From UBA9647 sp049522195 (lineage in GTDB: Bacteria; Bacteroidota; Ignavibacteria; UBA10030): 56,865 bases of DNA. Positions within the stretch are counted from its first letter, which is position 1. Each line of letters opens with the position of its first letter. The stretch covers positions 1 through 56,865 of the forward strand of contig JBEKOB010000022.1 in NCBI GenBank assembly GCA_049522195.1, in the 5' to 3' direction. Below, one piece after another: positions 43,680-51,433 of the stretch. The notes below the pieces were generated by a model, which saw nothing but the letters and a program-made list of their open reading frames with translations, was not told the origin of the DNA and ran no database searches. Made by a program: the position numbers and the translations under genes.

Positions 43680-46600
43680 TTAGAAATTGAGTCTCAGTCC
43701 CACGAGAATTCTCCGCGGATTCAGGAATATCGGAGCGTCCCACCAGCCGACATTGATGTGATTGTCGTCCGATTTCCACTGTCCCCACTTATCGTTCCCT
43801 CCCTGGAAGGGGAGACGTAACGACGCTTTGTACGCGTCATACTGCGTACGGAGCATGTTCTCGGGGATCAGCCATTTGTTGTTCGTGAGGTTTTGGATGG
43901 TGACAACGACCTCAAACGTCGTCGGTCCGGCGGTGAAGCTTTTGGAGCCGCGGAAATCGATGTTCCAGTAGTCCACGCGGTCGACCCAGATCCAGTTCTT
44001 CACGTCCGGTTCGTTCGGGTTCCAGAGAATCCTTCCGCCGTCGCGCCACTCGAAGAAGAAGTTGAGATAGATTCCGCCGAGGAAATTGACGCCCGCAAAG
44101 GAAGGGCCAAAATTATTCGGCGAGTGGAGGTTCAGATTGATGTTGGCGCGCGGCAATGGATCCGTCGTTGTCAAATTCGCTGACCGGAGTGCATCCTGGG
44201 CCTCCAGAAGGTTCTCGTAGACCTTAGCAAGGCCGGTCTGGCCGGAGCTCTGAATCATGTAGTCATACATACCCGTGAATGTGACCCAGCTCCCCAGCGG
44301 ACGCTCGAGGCGAAGCTCGAAACCGCGGACATCTCCATAAGCATCCGGGAAGTATTCACTTACAATGTTGTCGTGATAGTAGTTGATGAACTGGCGCACG
44401 AGCGGTTCATTCCGGACGTCCTTGTAGTAGGCGGTCACATTGAAGAGAATGTCGAGTGGTATCATCTGCTCGTAGCCGAATTCGTATGAGATCGTCTTCC
44501 CCATCGTAAGGTTCGGTGTTGGAACCGTCACGCCACCCGGGTTGATGACCATGTTGTACATGAAGGAAACCGCCGGGCGCTGGTAGAAATGACCGTAGTT
44601 GAAGTAGAGTTTACTTTTCTCCGTAATGGGGAAGGAGACGCCGAGACGGGGGGAGACATATGCCTGGACCTTGTTTGGAGTTCGCGGCCATCCGGGAGGA
44701 TTCTCCAGAAGTCCGCGGAAGAGCAGCCATCGGTCGTAGCCTCCCCATGAGCCGCCCAGATTCTGATAGATGTCATTGTAAAGTGCGCTGTAGTCGGCGT
44801 CCGGGGGCATACCGACTCCGAAACCTTCCTTCATCGGGTTCAGGTAGTCGAGTCGGACACCGGCATTCAGTATCATCCCTTCGAATTCGAGCTTGTCCTG
44901 GACGTACAGTCCCATTTCGAGCGGCGTAGCGGTGTAGTAATCCCAGAGATCGGGTGTAAATGACATTTGAGACTGCAACCACGTTCCTGTGTACACGAAG
45001 AGTTTCTCGATCCTTGCTGAGAATCCCGCCTCGAACTGATGATGTCGGCCCACCTGGGCGGTAAAGTCTCCTTTGAGTTGAGCAACCTCTGAATAGGAAG
45101 AGTCGATACGTTGCAGTCCGCCATAGAGCTGGAACATATTCAGCTCGTCGGCTCCGAAGTTTGTCGACGCATTCGGACTGCCGCCGACGGGTACATTCAG
45201 GAAGCGCACCGGCTGCCCGTTCTTTCCAGTCAGCGTAAACCAGGCGTCCGCGTTTGAGGTATCCAGCGCAAACGGTTTCAGGCGCTGATCGGTGTATCCA
45301 AATTGGAGTTCCATTGTATAAAACGCGTTCGATGACAGGGTTTGTGTCAATTTCGCGCCGCCGACAATGTAACGTTGATCATAGAACTGGAGACGGCTCT
45401 TGTTGAACATCTGCCACAAATTGTCTCCTGCCAGCAGGCTTGCTTGTTGGCGCACCGACGAAGATGTGCTGTTGAGGAAATTGAAGCTCGAGGTTTGATC
45501 GACGAGAGCTCCGCCATAACTGGTTGTCTGGCCGCCGCTCACTGTCTGTACGTTCGCATACAACACATTCACAGAGAGGCGTGTATTGTCACTCAACATC
45601 GACGTTAGTTTGAGTTGTGTGTTCCAATCGAGATAATCGCTTCTGGGTCCAATGGGAAAAGCAAGCTGAGAATCTTCATACTTGAAGCCGAGGAGGAAGG
45701 TCGTCCGTGATGCATAATTACCAAATATCGGGATGTCGGCTCCGGGTAATGGTCCGGTGACGCTTCCCTCTGCAAACACATCCGGCTTGTCCGCGAATTG
45801 GTAGAGCGGATGTTGGCGCTTCCAGAGCTCAAGCCTCCCGAGGGAATCCAGCTGGGCGTTACCGGTTGTCCTAAATGTCCATCCTTTGAACGAGCGAAAC
45901 TCCGTCGGGACCGTGGTATCTCCCGATGGGACACCATGCATTGCATAGTCTCCCTGGAACACTTTGTAGATCCACGAGTCCGTTCCCCACGGATTGGTGC
46001 CGAAGAATTTGTTCTGCGCGGGGGCGACGTCTGCCTTGAGTGCTACCGTGTAGCGATCCCGGTGTCCGTCCTTCGTTACAACGTTCAACAGACCTGACCG
46101 GATGCCGCCGTACTTTGCCTGAAAGCCGCCCGTCAGGACCTGGATTTCTTCGATCGTGGTTGAGTTGAGTGCGAGATATGAGTTCTCAGAGCGCGGATCC
46201 TGCAGCGAGATCCCGTCGATTCTGACATCAGTCTCGCGGATGGAACCGCCTCTGACACTGAGGCCGTTTCCGTCAGCGCTGCTCACCAGCTGTACACCCT
46301 TGATGCTCCGTGCGAATTCATCGACGCGGGTTACGGGCATCTCCTCCAATCGGGATGTCATGATGACTTCTTGAGTTCCGGCCACATCGGGTTTGATCGT
46401 TTCGCGTTGGGCAGTGACAACGACCTGCTCCATTTCAACGGCGGAGGATGTGAGCTCGAAATTGACAGTGATCGTGCGATCGAGATCGACCCGTATGAAT
46501 TTTTCAACGATGGGTGCGTAGCCCACCATGCTCACTTTCAGGATGTACGTCCCTGGAGGTACATTCAGGATGAAGTAATACCCCGATGCATCAGTTCCGG

Positions 46601-46820
46601 CTCCCACAGGTCGATCGAGAGGCACTTCCGTTCCGTCGCTCAAGATCATATGAGTGATCATGACATTTGCACTCGGCAACGGTTCCCGGGTTTCGCGGTC
46701 AATCACCCGGCCGGTGATTTTCCCGCTTGCTCCATACAAGGTCGCTGACAGAGAAACAAGGAAGAACAATGTGGCGATCAACGTAGTGGAGAGTTGTTGG
46801 GATGAGCTTAGACGTTTCAT
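43680..46820 (-). CDS. TonB-dependent receptor, module B
   Basis: 1046 residues from ATG 46820 (an extension to 46874 enters the repeat upstream). Signal peptide about 1-32. A carboxypeptidase-regulatory-like domain (GKITGRVIDRETREPLPSAN ... GYYFILNVPPGTYILKV) precedes the plug (VVVTAQRE, RSIKGVQLVSSADGNGLSVR, VRIDGISLQDP, IRSGLLNVVT) and a 22-strand-type barrel ending in aromatic NF. The family imports ligands across the outer membrane using TonB. No SusD gene follows; a chitinase and protein X do. Likely ligand: chito- or peptidoglycan-derived oligosaccharides, from context. Homologous to the receptor at 53663-56830. Confidence 0.94.
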   Translation of the reverse strand: MKRLSSSQQLSTTLIATLFFLVSLSATLYGASGKITGRVIDRETREPLPSANVMITHMILSDGTEVPLDRPVGAGTDASGYYFILNVPPGTYILKVSMVGYAPIVEKFIRVDLDRTITVNFELTSSAVEMEQVVVTAQRETIKPDVAGTQEVIMTSRLEEMPVTRVDEFARSIKGVQLVSSADGNGLSVRGGSIRETDVRIDGISLQDPRSENSYLALNSTTIEEIQVLTGGFQAKYGGIRSGLLNVVTKDGHRDRYTVALKADVAPAQNKFFGTNPWGTDSWIYKVFQGDYAMHGVPSGDTTVPTEFRSFKGWTFRTTGNAQLDSLGRLELWKRQHPLYQFADKPDVFAEGSVTGPLPGADIPIFGNYASRTTFLLGFKYEDSQLAFPIGPRSDYLDWNTQLKLTSMLSDNTRLSVNVLYANVQTVSGGQTTSYGGALVDQTSSFNFLNSTSSSVRQQASLLAGDNLWQMFNKSRLQFYDQRYIVGGAKLTQTLSSNAFYTMELQFGYTDQRLKPFALDTSNADAWFTLTGKNGQPVRFLNVPVGGSPNASTNFGADELNMFQLYGGLQRIDSSYSEVAQLKGDFTAQVGRHHQFEAGFSARIEKLFVYTGTWLQSQMSFTPDLWDYYTATPLEMGLYVQDKLEFEGMILNAGVRLDYLNPMKEGFGVGMPPDADYSALYNDIYQNLGGSWGGYDRWLLFRGLLENPPGWPRTPNKVQAYVSPRLGVSFPITEKSKLYFNYGHFYQRPAVSFMYNMVINPGGVTVPTPNLTMGKTISYEFGYEQMIPLDILFNVTAYYKDVRNEPLVRQFINYYHDNIVSEYFPDAYGDVRGFELRLERPLGSWVTFTGMYDYMIQSSGQTGLAKVYENLLEAQDALRSANLTTTDPLPRANINLNLHSPNNFGPSFAGVNFLGGIYLNFFFEWRDGGRILWNPNEPDVKNWIWVDRVDYWNIDFRGSKSFTAGPTTFEVVVTIQNLTNNKWLIPENMLRTQYDAYKASLRLPFQGGNDKWGQWKSDDNHINVGWWDAPIFLNPRRILVGLRLNF

Positions 46821-46857
46821 ACCAAACCCCGCTGATGGAATGATGCAATGTAAACAC

Positions 46858-46962
46858 ACTTCGACATTCAGCATTCATCATTGGATATTGGAAATTGCCC
46901 GGTGAACAACAGCTCAACCTCTGTCAATTTCCAACACCGAATGTCGAATGTCCAATAATGAA
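46858..46962. repeat. Solo iterated-word inverted repeat
   Basis: Left arm (46858-46898) holds TTCGACATTC, CATTCATCATT and GGATATTGGAAATTG; right arm (46924-46962), reverse-complemented, reads TTCATTATTGGACATTCG, ATTCGG and TTGGAAATTG. Spacer of about 26 nt. The words are those flanking the four-helix-bundle remnant at 34.2-34.6 kb, so this may be a gene-less member of the same element family. It lies 38 bp upstream of the receptor start. Confidence 0.65.
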
Positions 46963-47270
46963 GTTTTGTTGGGATGAAGAACGAAGGAAATACTGAGCGG
47001 ACCAACGCTCGCCTAGATCTGGCACAGCCTGGTTTATCTGGAAGTTGCGATCATGAGGTCGCCACGGACATCAGGATGAACATCGCCACGAGCTATGGAG
47101 CACCCATCACTCTGTGTGCACTTCTCCTTCGGGGTCAATATAGAAAAGGAAGCGAGCCTTGTCAAGAGGGAAGAGGTGACATGACCCGGGAGGCGAAAAG
47201 CGCGTTGTCGGTTTTGAGAATGGAAGGGCACGCGGAGTTTACCCCGACGCAGCCGGGGTCGTGACCGAAT

Positions 47271-47404
47271 CTAATTGTCAATGGTCAATGACTAATGGAG
47301 AATTGATAACCAGAGTTGCATGCAGAAAAAGCTGGTCGTGACTGACTCCCATTATCAACGGGGAACGAATAATTGACAATTGACCGTTCACAATTGACAA
47401 TTAG
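47271..47404. repeat. 134-bp inverted-repeat element
   Basis: Perfect 12-bp terminal inverted repeats CTAATTGTCAAT (47271-47282) and ATTGACAATTAG (47393-47404), with an inner pair TTGATAA/TTATCAA. Within the arms, words of the type CAATTGAC/GGTCAATG are iterated. MITE-like in form; no coding capacity. Confidence 0.65.
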
Positions 47405-47412
47405 ATCTTTGT

Positions 47413-47455
47413 CAAAAAAAAACGGGCATCCCAGCTTATGCAGCCAGAATGCCCG
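47413..47455 (-). terminator. Rho-independent terminator
   Basis: Read on the minus strand: stem CGGGCAT (47455-47449) / ATGCCCG (47429-47423) around a 19-nt loop, followed by nine T (complement of A 47414-47422). It ends the transcript of the module A genes. It lies 49 bp past the last stop codon, separated from it by iterated words. Confidence 0.85.
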
Positions 47456-47500
47456 AATTCAAATCCGAAATTCGAATCTCGAAATTCGAAATCTGAAATG
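47456..47500. repeat. Iterated GAAATTCGAA words
   Basis: Tandem imperfect words CCGAAATTCGAAT, CTCGAAATTCGAAA and TCTGAAATG directly between the stop codon of the following minus-strand gene and its terminator hairpin. Non-coding. Confidence 0.6.
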
Positions 47501-47503
47501 TTC

Positions 47504-48850
47504 TTACTTCACCAGCACCATCTTGTTCGTTAAGCGGGCGCTTCCCGAAGTCAAGACGTACATGTACGTGCCAGATGAGAGGTGAGACGCATCGAACTTC
47601 ACGGTGTATGCACCGGGACTCAAGCTTTCATCCACCAACGTCGCCACTTCGCGTCCCATCACATCGTACACCTTCAGCGTCGTCATTCCGGTCTGCGTAA
47701 TAGTGAACCGAATTTGCGTTGACGGGTTGAAGGGGTTCGGATAGTTCTGGGAGAGCGTGTATCCGGTTGGGATCACATTCTTGTCCTGCTCGACCCCCGT
47801 TGTGCCCTTCGCAAATACTTCAACCCATGACGAAGGAGGCGTGAGGTTTGAATTGAAACATGCTACATAGGCCGTGTCACCAGTCTTGTTGAAGGCAATG
47901 CCGCGAGGACGCTGGTCATTGCCGTACATCGGTATCTGCGGATCGTACCAAGCAAGGCTATCGACTGCTTTCTTCGTTGTCGTGTTGAAGGCAATCCATT
48001 TGTACGCCCCATACGGTCCGAACGGCAAATTAGAGGTTACGTTGCCACTCGTTGTCCAGAGATAGCCAGTCTTGGGACCCCAAACCGCAGTTTCGGCGGC
48101 GACACCCGTGATGGAATCTTTGATCACATATGGTCCAAGTGAACCATTGTCGCTGTGGAACTTTATCAACTTCTCCTGGCTGAAATAGGCGGCCCAGACG
48201 TCATTTCCATCGCCCGACACTGCAAGTGCACGGCAATAATCTTGGGTAGCATTTGTCACCGTTCCTGCCGCAGTGAAGTCGGGGTTGAGAATTGCAATTG
48301 CGGCACCCGGAACAATAGGTGGTATGAAGACCTCACCGAAGTTGTCCGCACCTGGAGTTCCGAGCGAGCTTGTGTACCCGGGAATCGGCATGTTAAATCT
48401 GACAATCCCTGCTCCTGTCTTGTAGTTGATCTTCCAAATCCTGGCGCTCGATTTTATCGACAGGATGTTTCCTGACGATGGATCCACGCCCAAACCGTAT
48501 CCGGAGCCGAGGCTGAGAGAGTCTACCACTGCAGCTCCGGTTTGGTCCTTGCCAGAGAGAATCTTGATAGGCGAGAATGAGGCTGGGTTTCCGTTTGGAT
48601 AGAAGACCTGGATCACGCCAGTCTTGACGCCATTTGCGAAGCTATCGACGCCGGACGCGTACGCGTATGACTGAATCCATATCTTGCCATCGGGGTCCAC
48701 GGCGATCCCGTTATTTATCCCCGTGGGCCATTGCTTGTTAGGATATTTGACGGTGTCGGGAAAATACTTTACGAACTTCCACTGCGCGTTCGCACCGACA
48801 GCGACAACCAGCAACAAGCAGATTGTCAAGAAGAGTAGCTTTTTCATCAT
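47504..48850 (-). CDS. T9SS-secreted beta-propeller protein
   Basis: 448 residues from ATG 48850 (AGGAGG just upstream). Signal peptide 1-22 (LLFLTICLLLVVAVGANA). The body has NHL/SMP-30-like propeller blades: GIAVDPDGKIWIQSYAY, GYGLGVDPSSGNILSI, CRALAVSGDGNDVWAAYF, GIAFNKTGDTAYVACF. A T9SS type A sorting domain follows (NYPNPFNPSTQIRFTI ... VMGREVATLVDE ... GTYMYVLTSGSA ... KMVLVK). A secreted or surface propeller, probably binding; no catalytic residues recognised. It is last in the module A run and is followed by a strong terminator. 146 bp separate it from the IPT-domain lipoprotein gene, also a propeller. Confidence 0.9.
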   Translation of the reverse strand: MMKKLLFLTICLLLVVAVGANAQWKFVKYFPDTVKYPNKQWPTGINNGIAVDPDGKIWIQSYAYASGVDSFANGVKTGVIQVFYPNGNPASFSPIKILSGKDQTGAAVVDSLSLGSGYGLGVDPSSGNILSIKSSARIWKINYKTGAGIVRFNMPIPGYTSSLGTPGADNFGEVFIPPIVPGAAIAILNPDFTAAGTVTNATQDYCRALAVSGDGNDVWAAYFSQEKLIKFHSDNGSLGPYVIKDSITGVAAETAVWGPKTGYLWTTSGNVTSNLPFGPYGAYKWIAFNTTTKKAVDSLAWYDPQIPMYGNDQRPRGIAFNKTGDTAYVACFNSNLTPPSSWVEVFAKGTTGVEQDKNVIPTGYTLSQNYPNPFNPSTQIRFTITQTGMTTLKVYDVMGREVATLVDESLSPGAYTVKFDASHLSSGTYMYVLTSGSARLTNKMVLVK

Positions 48851-48996
48851 TGTGCCTCCTATGAATTAGGTTGAATGGATTTGAAGCAAGTCAAAAGCAA
48901 CATTTGGGATTAAAATGAGTCAATCACCTCCCTTTCGTGGTTCGATATTCGATTGATGGTGAAGGTTTAACCAAGAACACAATCCAATTGAGAAAT

Positions 48997-50202
48997 TTAC
49001 AGTGTGCTTCCGTAGTAGGGTGCGCTCTTCTTCCCCCGGATGGTAAACTTCATCAAGACGCCGCTGGTGGAGGTTGCATAGAGATCGTCTGCGGCTCCCC
49101 ATGCGAGCGAGAAGAATCCGGGGGTATACAGGCTCTTGTAAGCAGAGAAGGGAGCGCTGTAGGTCTTGTTCGGGTTCACGACAACGAGCCCGTCCGGAGA
49201 GTCGGTACCAATATACAAAATTCCATCAGAAGAAAAAGTAATTGCCGCGGGCACATTTGCAGGATATGCCAATGCGAAATCAAAGTAGATTTCGGGGTTT
49301 CCGAGTCCGTTGGCCGAAATCTGGGCGCGCCAGATCTTTTCTCCAGCATCTGTTTTGGCGGAGAAGTACAAATAGTCGTTGTAGACCCTCATGGAATGTA
49401 CAGCGCCGACGAACGGGTATGACGAAACTGTTTTGTCCTGGGCAATGCGATAGATGTTGGCATTGTTCCCGCCTGCCCAAAGGTTCCCGCTTTGGTCGAA
49501 ATCAATATCGGTAAACGTTGTGCCTACGACTTGTGTCCAGAGGACCGCCGAGCTGCCACCGCCAGGTGAGTAACGATAGAGGGCCCTCACATTTCTTGCC
49601 CCGTAAATGTATCCGCCCGGACCCATCTTGAAGCCCGACCACAAAGCGACGCCAGCGGTTCCAGGTGCATATGCCGATCGTACACCTGCGGGTGTAAACT
49701 TCGAGATGCCCGTCTCTATTCCGATACTGGAATATCCAGCATACAGATTGCCGGCATTGTCGGTCAACAGTGCGGTCCCGGCTTCGGTCGACTGTAGCCC
49801 GCCGAACGTGGCGACACCCGCCTTCAGCTTATACTGGAACGTATTGCTAAACAGGTCGGCCCCGAACACGTTGATCCGTATGGCAACGCTGTCTAACGCG
49901 ACCAGCGGTGCCACAAGCGTGATCTGCGTTGCGGTCGATTTCGCGAGCGCCGCGATCGTCGTATTGAAAAGGACAGTATTCTCCGCAAGTGTCGTGGAGA
50001 AATTCGTCCCGTTGATAATGATGGTGTCCATTCCTGCATACGCGCTGCCGGCCGGAGAGACACTGCTGATGATGGGCTGCGGATTGGTACCTGCGTTGGG
50101 ATCGAACAAGCTCCCATTTTTTGGATTTGAACAGCTGCTCACCAGGAGCAGACCGACAGACGCGAGGAGAATAAACAACTTGGTTCGTGCAAAGGTACGC
50201 AT
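48997..50202 (-). CDS. Lipoprotein with IPT/TIG domain and beta-propeller
   Basis: 401 residues from ATG 50202; an extension to 50298 runs through tandem repeats and is rejected. Lipobox VSSC gives an acylated Cys at residue 24 (LFILLASVGLLLVSSC). An IPT/TIG domain (PIISSVSPAGSAYAGMDTIIINGTNFS ... NTVLF) at about 45-125 precedes propeller blades (GTALLTDNAGNLYAGY, FKMGPGGYIYGARN, DIDFDQSGNLWAGG, ITFSSDGILYIGTD). Such IPT-NHL lipoproteins frequently accompany SusC-type receptors and bind glycans on the surface, so this may be the module A substrate-binding protein. The ribosome site is weak (GGGTATACCA). Confidence 0.88.
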   Translation of the reverse strand: MRTFARTKLFILLASVGLLLVSSCSNPKNGSLFDPNAGTNPQPIISSVSPAGSAYAGMDTIIINGTNFSTTLAENTVLFNTTIAALAKSTATQITLVAPLVALDSVAIRINVFGADLFSNTFQYKLKAGVATFGGLQSTEAGTALLTDNAGNLYAGYSSIGIETGISKFTPAGVRSAYAPGTAGVALWSGFKMGPGGYIYGARNVRALYRYSPGGGSSAVLWTQVVGTTFTDIDFDQSGNLWAGGNNANIYRIAQDKTVSSYPFVGAVHSMRVYNDYLYFSAKTDAGEKIWRAQISANGLGNPEIYFDFALAYPANVPAAITFSSDGILYIGTDSPDGLVVVNPNKTYSAPFSAYKSLYTPGFFSLAWGAADDLYATSTSGVLMKFTIRGKKSAPYYGSTL

Positions 50203-50220
50203 TGGTATACCCAGTAGTAA

Positions 50221-50248
50221 ATTTACGATTGTCGATTTACGATTGTCG
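50221..50248. repeat. Perfect 14-bp tandem duplication
   Basis: ATTTACGATTGTCG twice in tandem, with a partial third copy (ATTT). It lies 18 bp before the lipoprotein start codon, in the leader of that gene. Confidence 0.75.
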
Positions 50249-50299
50249 ATTTCCAGGTGCAGGCGGAAAACACACAACCCCGAACCCGTACATCCCAAC

Positions 50300-50360
50300 T
50301 TGAAACTTTAAACTCCAAACTTGTGGTGAGCGTAGTCGAACCACTCAAAACTGCAAACTC
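50300..50360. repeat. Iterated AAACT words around a hairpin-core repeat
   Basis: Words TGAAACTTTAAACTCCAAACTT and CAAAACTGCAAACTC flank GTGGT-GAGCGTAGTCGA-ACCAC (50323-50344), in which GTGGT and ACCAC are complementary. This is the third copy of the core seen near 5.75 and 13.35 kb. Confidence 0.7.
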
Positions 50361-50363
50361 TTT

Positions 50364-51401
50364 TTAGAACCACATCCGCACAGAGAACCTCTGGACCTGA
50401 TTGAAAATTCCAAACGGGGTGTACGCGTAGTCAACTGCAAAAAGCTTGTACTGCACACCAAGCCCGTACGAAAGGCTGTGCTCGTCTGCAGGGCCTACAT
50501 AGCCGACCCTACCCGAGATCATGTCCATAAACACATATTCCAAACCAACCTTCATCTGCTCCGGGTAATCCCGCGGGTGCTCTGCGTCGACGGTAACGAG
50601 AAGCGATTGCTTCTCACGATCAAAGCCAAGAAAGTCGAGCACGTTCATCGCAACGCCGAGGCGGAATGAGAGCGGCAGCTGGAAGCTCTCTTTCTGGTAC
50701 GTGACCTCGCGTGAAAAATTGCGGACAGCCATCCCGAGAGTCAGGCTCTTGTAGCCGGTCCGGTAGATCAGGCCGAAATCGAACGCGACGACATCGAGCG
50801 CATTGTTCGAACTGACCACTGTTGCATCCGTGTAGCTTCCCGCCGTTCCGATATACGATGCCTGTGTGATGCCGGCGCCAAGATCTTGGTGGACAAGCTT
50901 GACGTTGCCGCCGACCGAGAACTTGTCCGTCAGCGCGCGGGCATACCCAAGGCCGGCAGAGTACGCATTGGGGTGAATCGTTCCAACGTCGAGGAAGCCC
51001 TGTGTATTGTTCGCCAGGATGGTCGCATCGATCTTGCCATAGTCGACGTATTGAAATGAAACCCCGAAGACCCCAAGGTCGCCGGCTGCTACCGCAGCAC
51101 TCATACTGTATTGCTTGATGTCAGCGATCCAGTTCACCGAACCGAGGGAGAGGTCTGCCGTGCCGTCGAAGCGTGCCATTCCTGCCGGGTTGTAGAACAT
51201 GGAGACTGAGTTTCCGTCGGCGGCGGTGAATGCGTCGGCAAGTGCAGCCTGGCGTGCATTCAGACCGACGTTCAGGAATTTCATGCCTGTCTGTGCCAGC
51301 TTCGCGTCTGTCCGTTCCTGGGCCCTCGTCAAGGTTGAAATCAGAGTGACCATCATCGCGAGGAGGATGAGGTACTGAGAGAATGTTCTGCTCTTACGCA
51401 T
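50364..51401 (-). CDS. PorV/PorQ-family outer-membrane protein
   Basis: 345 residues; signal peptide 1-27 (YLILLAMMVTLISTLTRA). The PorV signature is complete: TGMKFLNVGLNARQAALADAFTA, SMFYNPAGMARF, then a barrel of alternating strands to the terminal aromatic (VQRFSVRMWF). Homologue of the gene at 39037-40059 (for example shared NFSRE and HPRDYPEQMKVGLEY/ HPRDFSEKLKIGAEY). Likely T9SS cargo shuttle or anchor for the adjacent protein X of module A, from which it is separated by 32 bp. 161 bp with repeats follow before the lipoprotein gene. Confidence 0.92.
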   Translation of the reverse strand: MRKSRTFSQYLILLAMMVTLISTLTRAQERTDAKLAQTGMKFLNVGLNARQAALADAFTAADGNSVSMFYNPAGMARFDGTADLSLGSVNWIADIKQYSMSAAVAAGDLGVFGVSFQYVDYGKIDATILANNTQGFLDVGTIHPNAYSAGLGYARALTDKFSVGGNVKLVHQDLGAGITQASYIGTAGSYTDATVVSSNNALDVVAFDFGLIYRTGYKSLTLGMAVRNFSREVTYQKESFQLPLSFRLGVAMNVLDFLGFDREKQSLLVTVDAEHPRDYPEQMKVGLEYVFMDMISGRVGYVGPADEHSLSYGLGVQYKLFAVDYAYTPFGIFNQVQRFSVRMWF

Positions 51402-51433
51402 GAGATGTGCCTATCAAATGAGTGGTGTGATTA

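Larger units (their letters stand above)
46821..47503. other. 683-bp intergenic region with three repeat structures
   Basis: Contains the iterated-word inverted repeat 46858-46962, about 280 bp of unique sequence (46970-47250) without a credible gene, a 6-bp hairpin ACCCCG/CGGGGT at 47241-47259, the 134-bp element 47271-47404, and the terminator and words downstream of the next gene (47413-47500). The promoter of the module B receptor is presumably here. Confidence 0.6.

Noticed and set aside
46974..47264. 96-codon frame in the large intergenic region
   Set aside because: No ribosome site, low-complexity composition and no resemblance to any family; treated as non-coding.
47456..47500. TTCGAATC-like strings resembling a tRNA T-loop
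   Set aside because: No acceptor or anticodon stems can be built around them; they are part of the iterated words.
50221..50360. Tandem repeats considered as a CRISPR fragment
   Set aside because: Two adjoining 14-bp copies without spacers and no cas genes nearby.
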